In this document: positions 16,839-27,300 of the stretch, in pieces
How the letters are laid out: each line of letters opens with the position of its first letter
Numbering within the stretch: the stretch's first letter is position 1
From: Clostridiales bacterium
GTDB lineage: Bacteria > Bacillota > Clostridia > Oscillospirales > JAAYOS01
Direction of reading: 5' to 3'
Length of the DNA: 39,187 nucleotides
NCBI GenBank assembly: GCA_012520195.1
Contig: JAAYOS010000079.1
Location: forward strand, 1 to 39,187
Made by a program: the position numbers and the translations under genes
Notes under the pieces: model-generated
The model's input: only the letters and a program-made list of their open reading frames with translations
Told to the model about the DNA's origin: nothing
Database searches by the model: none

Positions 16839-17417
16839 ATGACACAAATTGAGAAACTACTACACACCAAGAGTCTTATCGACAAGCTTGCCGAAGGAAT
16901 AAACCCCCTTACTGGACAGAAGCATGATGAGGATTGTCTCCTCAACGAGGCCAGCATCATACGTGGGTTTTTTCACGTCTCACAGGTTTTGGATCGCGTA
17001 ATCCAAAACGGTGGTGTTGTGGGCTATGGCCGCAAGCAAAATCTTAAGCCGTTTACTATTACGGCTGAGGAGAAGGCGAACATCCCTATCTCGGAAGAGC
17101 CCATCTCGGTAAGTGTCCTTGTCAGAAACATAAATTCTGTCACCGCAACTCTGTCAATGCGCAAACTTACAGCAACACAGGTCACTTCCTGGCTCGAGCA
17201 ATCAGGCTTTCTCTCTACCGTTGTAAACGCTGAGGGTAAGAACCAGCGTGTGCCTACCGATAATGCTGAACTAATAGGAATCAGTCAGGTGGAACGTATC
17301 AATGCCACTGGCGCTACCTACCTCATGAATCTCTACAACACGGAAGCCCAGCGCTTCATACTAGACAACCTCGACTCTATCATAGCGTCGGTACAGGACA
17401 AGGCAGCAACGCCTTGA
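16839..17417 (+). CDS. Conserved hypothetical protein, 192 aa
   Basis: ATG 16839 preceded by AAAAGGAG; MTQIEKLLHTKSLIDKLAEGINPLTGQKHDEDCLLNEASIIRGFFHVSQVLDRVIQNGG...; the longer ORF-track start (16779) lacks this RBS. Confidence 0.7.
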   Translation: MTQIEKLLHTKSLIDKLAEGINPLTGQKHDEDCLLNEASIIRGFFHVSQVLDRVIQNGGVVGYGRKQNLKPFTITAEEKANIPISEEPISVSVLVRNINSVTATLSMRKLTATQVTSWLEQSGFLSTVVNAEGKNQRVPTDNAELIGISQVERINATGATYLMNLYNTEAQRFILDNLDSIIASVQDKAATP

Positions 17418-17425
17418 GTCATCAC

Positions 17426-18184
17426 TCATTCCTCAGTGTCGAACAAAGCTACATCTAACTCGCTTATCTTCTTAAGAAAACTAATATCTTCTTCGGTAAG
17501 GCTTGCTTCTTTGAGCATGTCCGCTCTCCGCTTTGCAGTTCTTAACAGCGCCTGTTCGCGCCTCCACTTTTCAATATTGGCATGGTGACCAGAGAGCAAG
17601 ACTTCCGGCACTCGCCTCCCTCTCCAAACCTCGGGTCTTGTATACTGGGGGTACTCAAGTAGCCCATCCCAATGGCTCTCACCCTTGTAGCTCTCCTCAG
17701 AAGCGAGTACTCCCGGTATAAGCCTGCACACAGCATCGCAAACAGCCATCGCCGGGATTTCCCCGCCTGTGAGCACAAAATCACCTAGGGAAATCTCCTC
17801 GTCAACACATTCCTCAATGAAACGCTCGTCTACTCCCTCATAGTGACCGCAAACCAGAATCAGTCTTCCATACGTTGCAAGGCGCTTAGCATCCTCCTGA
17901 GAAAAGCGCTTCCCCTGCGGAGACATATATACGGTATGCGCTTCCCCTTCTGCTGCATTCTTTACATATTTCCAGCAATTATAGAGCGGGTCGGCATTCA
18001 TTATCATGCCAGTTCCGCCGCCGTAGGGGTAATCATCTACCTGCTTTTGCTTATTCAAAGTATAGTCACGGATATTGTGGGCTTTAATTGTTATAAATCC
18101 GCGATCCTGTGCCCGTCCGATTATGCTCATGTCCATAACAGTGGACACAGTGTCATCAAACAGGGTCAAAATGTCGATCCTCAT
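17426..18184 (-). CDS. trmD: tRNA (guanine-N1)-methyltransferase TrmD
   Basis: [79 protein letters not shown]. Confidence 0.97.
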   Translation of the reverse strand: MRIDILTLFDDTVSTVMDMSIIGRAQDRGFITIKAHNIRDYTLNKQKQVDDYPYGGGTGMIMNADPLYNCWKYVKNAAEGEAHTVYMSPQGKRFSQEDAKRLATYGRLILVCGHYEGVDERFIEECVDEEISLGDFVLTGGEIPAMAVCDAVCRLIPGVLASEESYKGESHWDGLLEYPQYTRPEVWRGRRVPEVLLSGHHANIEKWRREQALLRTAKRRADMLKEASLTEEDISFLKKISELDVALFDTEE

Positions 18185-18684
18185 GACTCCATCCCCTCAA
18201 TTATCTCGACCTCAACCAAATCCTTTTCGAGGTCTACCTTCTTTACAAAATCGGGGACTACCGGAATCATGTATCTTTTCTCACCCTGTACAACATAGAC
18301 ATCATTTGCGGGTAATGTTAAAACCTCAACAATAGATCCGATTTCTCCCAAATTCAAATCGAATACTCTGAGTCCAATGAGGTCCTGAATTAAATATCTA
18401 CCTTCCTCAACTTCGAAATCATCTCTGTCTATATAAACTGTCTTTCCTCTCAGGGCTATTGCGGACTCCAAGTCCTCAACACCTTCAAGGTAGCACAGAA
18501 CCACAGATTTGTGCACAGAAGCACTTTTTACGCGCACAGGTTTCCCATCTATGAAAAATCTTTCGAAATCACACAGAAACTCCGGTGTATCTGCCCAGGG
18601 CTGTATTCTTACAGCACCCTTGACACCGTGCGTAGTTGTAATTATTCCTGCCTCAAGATATTGTTTTCTTTCTTTCATTTCCAA
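18181..18684 (-). CDS. rimM: 16S rRNA processing protein RimM
   Basis: ORF 167 aa; [21 protein letters not shown] and [27 protein letters not shown]; overlaps the trmD start. Confidence 0.95.
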   Translation of the reverse strand: MEMKERKQYLEAGIITTTHGVKGAVRIQPWADTPEFLCDFERFFIDGKPVRVKSASVHKSVVLCYLEGVEDLESAIALRGKTVYIDRDDFEVEEGRYLIQDLIGLRVFDLNLGEIGSIVEVLTLPANDVYVVQGEKRYMIPVVPDFVKKVDLEKDLVEVEIIEGMES

Positions 18685-18736
18685 TCCCCGTCTAAAAACA
18701 GGCGCGGATTAACCGCGCCTGCTCGATCTTTCGTCA

Positions 18737-18967
18737 TTAGTCAACGATTTCTACAATAACCTTCTGACGCCCCTTCATAGCCGCTGCCTTAATAATTGAG
18801 CGGATGTCCCTGGAGGTGCGACCTCGGCGGCCGATTACCCTTCCCATGTCCTCTTGAGCGACACGGAGCTCCAATACTAGATTGTCACCCCTTGTTACTT
18901 CGGTGACAGAGACTTCGTCAGGGTTGTCCACCATACTCTTAGCAATGTAGAGAAGTAAATCCTTCAT
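18737..18967 (-). CDS. khpA: KH-domain RNA-binding protein KhpA
   Basis: 76 aa MKDLLLYIAKSMVDNPDEVSVTEVTRGDNLVLELRVAQEDMGRVIGRRGRTSRDIRSIIKAAAMKGRQKVIVEIVD; GRVIGRRG KH motif; start at 18967 (ORF track over-extends to 19069). Confidence 0.93.
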   Translation of the reverse strand: MKDLLLYIAKSMVDNPDEVSVTEVTRGDNLVLELRVAQEDMGRVIGRRGRTSRDIRSIIKAAAMKGRQKVIVEIVD

Positions 18968-18999
18968 GTTTGTAACCTCCATGGCACGCATACCCACTT

Positions 19000-19239
19000 T
19001 TACAGGATCTCCGCTTTTTTGAGCAGACTCCTTACAGTGTCGGTCGGTTGAGCGCCGTTCTTGATCCACTGTTTGGCACGTTCTCCGTCAATCTTGATTT
19101 CAGCCGGGTCGGTGAGGGGGTTATATGTGCCAATCTCTTCAATAAATCTTCCGTCGCGCGGCGAACGGCTGTCTGCCACAACTATACGGTAGAATGGTGT
19201 CTTCTTAGCTCCCATACGTCTTAGTCTTATCTTTACCAT
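19000..19239 (-). CDS. rpsP: 30S ribosomal protein S16
   Basis: [51 protein letters not shown], classic S16. Confidence 0.98.
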   Translation of the reverse strand: MVKIRLRRMGAKKTPFYRIVVADSRSPRDGRFIEEIGTYNPLTDPAEIKIDGERAKQWIKNGAQPTDTVRSLLKKAEIL

Positions 19240-19423
19240 CTGTCATTCACCTCCTGTAATAGGATCTTATATACAAAGGAAATTTTGCTGCGGGAATGCC
19301 ACTAGCCAGTATTTTATCTGTTTGGCTATTTCCGCTGAACTATCATTCCGAAGTTCACGAAATGCTAAGTCCCAAATTGAGGTATACGAGGACTTCACGC
19401 AGAACTCTCATACTGAGGTTCTA

Positions 19424-20776
19424 TTACATAAACGGGAAAGCTCCGCCGCCTCTGGCAGCTCTTCTCGCCTTCCTGCCCATCTGGGGGCTGCTCATCTGTT
19501 TGACCATCTTCCTCATCATGTCGAACTGCTTTAGGAGTCTGTTGACGTCTTCAACCCTTGTCCCACTGCCTTTGGCTATGCGCCTTTTGCGACTAGAGTT
19601 CAGAATTGAGGGGTTCTCCCTCTCATCCTTTGTCATTGATAGGATGATAGCCTCTACCCGCGGCAGCGCCTTCTCATCAATGACCGCACCCTTAAGTGCA
19701 CCGGCGTTTACTCCCGGAAGCATTCCGATTACATCCTGTATTGGACCCATATTTTTCAACTGGTCCATCTGCTCGAGGAAATCCTCAAGGGTGAAGCGGT
19801 TCTGACGGAGCTTGCGTTCCAACTCCTCAGCTTTCTTCTCATCAAAGCTCTGCTCAGCTTTTTCTATGAGGGTCATAATGTCGCCCATGCCGAGTATCCT
19901 TGAGGCCATACGGTCGGGGTGGAATGGCTCGATTTGGTCAAGCTTCTCTCCAACTCCTGCGAATTTAATCGGCTTACCTGTAACCGCCTTTACCGAAATG
20001 GCTGCTCCGCCTCGAGCGTCACCATCCAGTTTTGTTAGCATAACACCGTCGATGTCAAGCTCCTCGTTAAAGGCCTGGGCGGCGTTTACTGCATCCTGCC
20101 CGGTCATGGCGTCAACAACGAGCATAATCTCGGTTGGGTTCAAAGCCTCCTTGATGCTGCGAAGCTCATCCATAAGAGCTTCATCAATGTGGAGTCTGCC
20201 TGCAGTATCTATTAAAAGCACGTCGTTTCCGTGGTCCTTGGCATGAGCAAGGGCAGCTTTGGCTATTTCAACAGGATTTCCCTGTCCCTGTTGAAACACT
20301 GGTATTCCCAGTTGTTCTCCCACTACCTCCAGCTGCTTAATAGCTGCCGGACGGTACACGTCACACGCCACAAGAAGTGGACGGCGACCATGGTTCTTCT
20401 TGATGTATGCAGCGAGTTTTGCTCCGTTAGTTGTCTTTCCTGCTCCCTGCAACCCAACAAGCATGATCACAGTGGGTGAACTGGAAGCAAACTTCAGCTT
20501 TTGGGTCTCGCCTCCCATAAGTGCTGTAAGCTCTTCATTAACTATTTTAATAACGGTCTGAGCGGGTGTAAGGCTCTCAAATACGTCTGAGCCGATTGCG
20601 CGTTCGGAAACCTTGGCCACAAAATCCTTTACGACCTTGTAGCTCACGTCCGCCTCAAGCAGTGACAGACGGACCTCCCTCATCGCTTCTTTTATATCGC
20701 TCTCCTTAAGCCGGCCTTTACCGCGCAGTTTCTTAAATGTTGTCGATAGCTTTTCGGTCAAGCCTTCAAATGCCAT
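19424..20776 (-). CDS. ffh: Signal recognition particle protein Ffh
   Basis: ORF 450 aa; GLQGAGKTTNGAKLA, DTAGRLHIDEALMDEL, TKLDGDARGGAAISV; M-domain at C-term. Confidence 0.97.
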   Translation of the reverse strand: MAFEGLTEKLSTTFKKLRGKGRLKESDIKEAMREVRLSLLEADVSYKVVKDFVAKVSERAIGSDVFESLTPAQTVIKIVNEELTALMGGETQKLKFASSSPTVIMLVGLQGAGKTTNGAKLAAYIKKNHGRRPLLVACDVYRPAAIKQLEVVGEQLGIPVFQQGQGNPVEIAKAALAHAKDHGNDVLLIDTAGRLHIDEALMDELRSIKEALNPTEIMLVVDAMTGQDAVNAAQAFNEELDIDGVMLTKLDGDARGGAAISVKAVTGKPIKFAGVGEKLDQIEPFHPDRMASRILGMGDIMTLIEKAEQSFDEKKAEELERKLRQNRFTLEDFLEQMDQLKNMGPIQDVIGMLPGVNAGALKGAVIDEKALPRVEAIILSMTKDERENPSILNSSRKRRIAKGSGTRVEDVNRLLKQFDMMRKMVKQMSSPQMGRKARRAARGGGAFPFM

Positions 20777-20786
20777 AGGATGCTCC

Positions 20787-21155
20787 TTATTCCTCGATTA
20801 GGTCTCGAACAGTTTCAATAATGTCGCGGGCCCTATCGTCAATTGCAATATTTGAATAGTTAGTAGCATTTATTCTCTTGATGTCCCCCGCCAATGTGAG
20901 AACCTTGTCAAGAGCATCATCAATGTCTCCGTATCGCTTATACAAGCCAAGTTTTTCTTCAAATTCAACCAGAATGTTGCGTGCCCTGACAATCGCATCC
21001 CGGACACCCTGTCTGGTTATGCCCTCGTTCTCTGCAATCTCGGCAAGGGATAGGTCGTGGTTGTAGTAGAGGTCGAAAAACTCCTTCTGTTTGTCGGTGA
21101 GCATATTCCCATAAAAATCAAAGAGTAATACCATTTCAATCGACTTTGCTTTCAT
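20787..21155 (-). CDS. ylxM: YlxM-family (UPF0122) HTH protein
   Basis: LLFDFYGNMLTDKQKEFFDLYYNHDLSLAEIAENEGITRQGVRDAIVRA; directly upstream of ffh. Confidence 0.93.
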   Translation of the reverse strand: MKAKSIEMVLLFDFYGNMLTDKQKEFFDLYYNHDLSLAEIAENEGITRQGVRDAIVRARNILVEFEEKLGLYKRYGDIDDALDKVLTLAGDIKRINATNYSNIAIDDRARDIIETVRDLIEE

Positions 21156-21340
21156 AGCTTTCCCCGGCCCTCCGATCTTCAGTTGTAAAGCAATCGCCTT
21201 TACATCGGTATACTACACTATTTTGCGCCTCTTGTCAAGAGAATTCGCTCCTGAATATTTGTCATATTTCAAGGCAATAATAGCATTTACTGACAAACTG
21301 TGGGCGTTCGATTCGATAAGAGAAACGGAGCATTTAGCAG

Positions 21341-24300
21341 ATGGCACTCATAGATATAAACAACCTGGAACTGTTTGCTGAAAATATCTCGGCAAACCTA
21401 TCCTCACCGATGGTTACAACTACTGCAAAAATAGGCCGATTACTGGCGAAAAATTTATCATACCTCAAGCACATATCCGACAAAATCGTGTCATTCAAAC
21501 CGCCAAATGGGAAGATGCCCAAGGAGTTCGAGTGGTTCATAGATAACCGGTATATCGCGGAGCGGGAAGGCCGCAGTGCGATGCTGACTCTGAAAAGAGC
21601 GGGCAAACTTCCGGCATCGCGTAAAGGCTACCCTAAGATATTTGGCCTAGCGGTGGCACTTGTGAGGTCGGGAAACGGCGGAGTAACCGCTGAACGCATC
21701 AGAATATTCCTAACTGGAGCTCAAAAAGCCGGGGCCTTTTCAGAGAAGGAGCTCTGGCTCTTTACTGTAATGTTGAAGGCGGCACTCGTATTCGAGCTTC
21801 AGAAGCTCTCCCGAAACTTTATGCCAATGATGCAGGAGTACGCCGGTAAAAAAAGTGGCATCTATTCCGCCGAACTTGAGATGGATTCGATCCGTTCGGA
21901 GGGCGGAACCCCACTGGCAACAATCGCTGAGGACGCGATGAAAGCCCAAAGTGAGCATTTGGAGATGTCAAATATCGCAGAGAATATATTCACATCTCTC
22001 CGGCTTCTTTCAACAGCTGATCTCCGAGAGATGCTCCACAGTCTCAGCGCGGTGGAGCAGATCCTCTGCAGCGATCCCTCAGGTATTTATCCGGTAATGG
22101 ACGAGGAGAGCCGCGCACAGTGCCGCAGGATTGTAAGCAGGTTGGCAAAGCGGAAACAAATGAGTGAGGCGAGTACTGCCGAAAAGGCAATATCCCTTTC
22201 AAGGGGGGCATCCGACCCGCTGATGCGCCATGTCGGGTACTATCTCCTGCGAAAGCCATTAGGAGAGGACCCAGCGACATGGCACCGCCCACTGTATTTT
22301 GCCATACTTTTTGCTCTTACTATTCTGTTTGCGCTTCTGGTCTTGCCCATCTCGGGCCCGGTAGCCACACTGCTATTACTCATACCTCTTAGCGGAGTCG
22401 CAAAGAACATCTGCGATACCCTTGCACTCAGGTTTCGCCACCCGGCTAGGCTACCCCGCCTTGAGTTGAGAGAAGGTATACCCGATGACTCAAAAACCTT
22501 GTGTGTCATATCAGTTCTGCTAACCGACAAAGAGGCCGGGAAAAGATATGTCTCCCTGCTGGAACACTATATGCTTGCCAATCGCAATGCTGGCAGCAAT
22601 CTTGTTTTCGGACTGCTTGCAGACTTGAAGGAGTCTGATATGCCATTTAACGAAGGGGATGCCGCCACCTTATCCGCCATCAAAGAAGAAATTGCGCGGC
22701 TAAACAGGAAACATGGCTGCAGATTCTTCTTCTTTATAAGAGACAGGGTGTATAACGCCTCTGAAAAGCGCTACATGTCCTGGGAACGCAAAAGGGGCGC
22801 GCTCATTGAACTATCAAGACTGCTCTCAAATAGGCGGTGCGGACTTCGCATTGAGTGCGGTGATCCTGAGGCTATAGGGCAAGTGCGCTATGTTATTACA
22901 CTCGATTCAGATACCCGATTAACTGTCGGCAGTGCTGCTGAGCTTGTCGGTACAATGCTCCACCCTCTCAATCGACCGCTGTATGATTCGGAAAGGCGCA
23001 TTGTGCGCGAAGGGCACGCCATTCTACAGCCAAGAATCTCAGTAGATCTAGAGGCCGCCTCAAAATCGTTTTTCAGCCGCGCAACCGCCGGGCTTGGGGG
23101 TACCGACCCGTACGGCAGTACTGTATCTGATCTGTATCAGGACCTATATGACGAGGGGATCTTTACAGGCAAGGGTATATTCGATCTAGAGATGTTCTCT
23201 CAATGTCTAGATAACCGCTTTCCGGAGAACAGAATTCTGTCGCACGACCTGTTAGAGGGCTGCTACCTTCGTGCAGGTCTGCTAAGTGACGTAGAACTTA
23301 CAGACGGCTTCCCGTACAAAGTAAGTTCATACTTTTCAAGGCTTCACAGATGGATCCGGGGTGACTGGCAGCTACTGCCCTGGCTGTTCAAAAAGGTCCC
23401 AGCCGAAAATGGGAAGATGGAAGAAAACCCGCTGAGCCCACTTTCAAGGTGGAAAATCTTCGATAACTTGCGCAGAAGCTTAGTCCCCGTGTTAACCTTT
23501 GCTGCAATACTGTGGGGAATATTATTCGACGGCTTATGGGCGGCCGCAGGTGTAGCTGTTGCAATCTCACTCTCCGAGCTCGCCCTGTCGGCAGCAGCAG
23601 CGCTGCTTCGCGGCGGATACGAACTAGGTAGCCGTTACCACTCTTCAATCATGTACGGTGTTCGCGGAAGCACAGTTCAGACAGTGCTCAGCATTATGCT
23701 CCTGCCTTACCGTGCTTTGGTTAGCCTGCATGCTATTATCACAGCACTTTACCGTATGTTCATCTCAAAGAGAAACCTTCTCCAATGGGTTACAGCTGAA
23801 CAGTCAGAAAAAATAGCTTCCGACAGCATCCTTGGCATCTACTACAAGATGGCATTACCCGTAGTATTTGGTGCAATAAGTATATTTGTATCAGATAAGA
23901 TTATTGCGGATATTCTCGGTTCGCTATGGGTCATATCTCCTCTGGTAAGTGCGCTAATAAGTAGGCCCACAAAAAAGAAAAAAGCAATATCAGAGCAGGA
24001 CGAGGCTTTTCTCAGGCGGCAGTCCGCATTGATGTGGGAGTACTTCGAGCATTTCCTGACGCCGGCAAACAACTTCCTCCCTCCAGACAACTGGCAGGAG
24101 CAGCCTGCAGTGGGCGTTGCCCGGAGAACTTCCCCTACAAACATCGGCCTTGCTCTTCTCTGCTGTCTCGCAGCACATGACCTAAACTTGGCAGGACTAA
24201 ATCATATCCTCGATAAAATCGAGCAGATGCTGAACAGTATCGATAAACTAAGGAAATGGCGCGGTCATCTTCTCAACTGGTACGACACATCAACACTGGA

Positions 24301-27300
24301 ACCTCTCTATCCAATGAATGTGTCATCGGTTGATAGCGGTAACCTTGCCGGTTGCTATATTGCACTAATCAGTGGACTGAATTGCCTTGGAACACCGCGC
24401 GCAGCTAATCTCGCTGAACGCATCAAAGCTATGCTTGACGAGATGGATTTTCTAGCAGTGTTTGATAAGGACAGAAACCTTTTCTATATAAGTGTAGATA
24501 TCGAAACAGAAAAACACTCTGAAAGCTGGTACGATCTCCTCGCCAGCGAGGCAAGACAGACAAGCTATATCGCCATAGCACGGGGATTAATAGATAAGAA
24601 GCACTGGCGAAGACTTGGCAGAGCGCTTGTCCAGAAGAATGGTTATTCGGGAATGGCATCGTGGACAGGCACGATGTTCGAATACCTCATGCCCAATCTC
24701 CTCATGCCAACCTATCCAAACTCTCTAATCTACGAGAGCCTCCGTTTCTGTGTCTACTGTCAAAAACTCAGAGGCGCCGCCTTCAAAATACCCTGGGGCA
24801 TCTCGGAAAGCGCATTTTTCGCGTTCGACCGTCAACTGAACTATCAGTACAAGGCCCATGGTGTCCAGCGGCTTGCCTTCAAACGTGGCATGAATCGCGA
24901 ACTAGTAATATCGCCTTACTCCACGTATCTTGCCCTTGAAGTTGAGCCCGCAGCATCAATCAAGAACCTGCGGCGGCTTGAAATGCTCGGCCTTGAAGGC
25001 CGATATGGACTATACGAGGCGGCCGATTTCACACCTACCCGGCAGGTCAGCGGGCACTTGTTCGAGCCTGTGATGTGCTTTATGGCACACCACATCGGTA
25101 TGAGCCTCATCGCCTGCGACAATCTCCTAAACGACAATGTTATGCAGAAGCGGTTCATGGCAGACGCGGAAATGGGCGCATTTGCCGAGCTGCTGCAGGA
25201 GCGGACACCTGTTGATGCAGTAACGGTGCGCGCTTCGTACAGCGAGGTGCCCGAAAAGCCCAAGCGGTCCACAGACAGTGAGTGGACCATGTCGCTTGCC
25301 GGCTTTAACACATTCGCCCCGCGCTGCCACCTCATTTCAAACGGGTCGTACTCGCTTCTGCTTACCAACACCGGGCTTTCACGCTCAATGGCCGATGGCA
25401 TTATGCTAACGCGCTTCGACGCCTCCCTTGCAGAAGGTGTCTGTGGCATATACTTCTTTTTGAAATCGGACAATGAAACACGCTCACTGTCGCCTGCACC
25501 TTTCTTTGACAGAGATGTCCAATATTCAGCCCAGTTTGATGAGAAGTCTCACAAGCTCCACGCCGACTTTGATGATATAAAGACATGCATAACTACATGT
25601 ATACCAAACAGAGACAAGTCGGAACTACGAGAGGTCAAGATCCAGGCTTCAACTGACTTTTCGGGGGAGCTTATCTGTTACTTCGAGCCGATACTGACAG
25701 AACATGATACACACCAGGCACATCCGGCCTTTTCTAAGCTCTTCTTGGAGACTAAAGCCACTCACAACGGCGTACTGGTGCGTCGCAGACCGAGAGTAGG
25801 AAGTGACTTCCTATATCTATCCTTCATCTGCTCGGTTGATGGTGCGAGCTTTTCCACTTCACGTGAGAAAGCGCTAGGAAGAGGCGGTTTCGACGAGATT
25901 GGACGGCTTGTAAATAAGCCGCTGCAACTATCGGAGGGCCCTGTTATCGACCCCTGTGTACTGGCAAAAGTGCCTGTAAGTATATTACGTGGAGAAAGTG
26001 CAACGATTCGCTTTTCTCTCTCTTTTGGCGAGAGCTCAGAGAGTGTAACAGCTGCAGCCGAAAGGACTTTGGCCATGCCCTACACTCAGGCATCTGGTCG
26101 CCCCGTCGGTGAGTATCGGAGACTAAAGCTCACGCACAGCGAAGTCAACACAGCTCTCGAGTATGCAAGAGAAGTAATATTCCTATCCCCCGGTAGACGT
26201 GAGCTCGCAAAATATATACTTCAGAGCCAAGGCGTTACGGATACCAACCGTAGTAACGGCACCAACCCTGCTGAGCTTAACCATGCAGATCAGACAGCTT
26301 TGTGGAAGTACGGCATCTCGGGCGATCTACCCATAATTGCAGCTGTCTGTGGAGCAGAAACCCCTCACGATGTAATATCTCGGACTATCAGGCAGCACCG
26401 TCTGCTTATGTTCGGTGGCATAAAATGCGATCTCGTACTGCTCTTTTCAGAAGGGAGTGACTACCGAAGGCCTGCACGCACTGCAGCTCTAGATCTAATA
26501 CGCGCAATCGGCGCCGAAAACACTCTATCCATACCAGGCGGAATCCACTTAATCGACCTTCTCCCCTCAGATGAAGACTTTGCTCTGATCGTGGCTTGCT
26601 CATCTGTACTCATAGACTCTACTGGTGAGGCTTCACTACGAGATAACTCAGCAGTTCACGCTCCCACATCGCCTAAACTGCTTGAGCTAAAGCAAAAATC
26701 CAAGGCCAGAATACCAGAGTCCACCAGCGGTAGAAACCTGCAATATCATGCAAACGGCAGTATTTCCTTTGAAGCGGGTGCTAATATGCTAGCCTCAGCA
26801 TGGTCAAATGTCATGTCCAACGGCGAAATAGGTTACATCGCTACCGACACTGGTAGTGGATATATGTGGCGCCTAAACGCAAGAGAAAACAGAATCAATG
26901 CTTGGACTAACGACACACTCGCAATCGAGGGCGACGAACGTATCTATCTCCAACTAAACTCAGGTACCGTTTCCGTCTTTGCCTCCGACGACTCGTTCCC
27001 GTGTACTGTAACGTACGGACCTGGGTATGCTGTCTGGGAGAAAAATATCGAGACCGGCACTATAACCACAACTGCTTTCGTCCACAAGGACCTACCCTGC
27101 CGTATGATAAAAATAACGTACAGTGGAGACGAAGATGCACGTCTAATATATTTCTCAGGACTTGTCATGGGCGACACCCCATCGCTTCGTAGGCATGTCA
27201 TTACTTTTGAGGACAACGGTAGCATACGGGCGACCAACCGCTATCACTCCACTTTCAAGGACCAGATGGTGTTGTTTTCATCAAACCCCGCATATGACAA

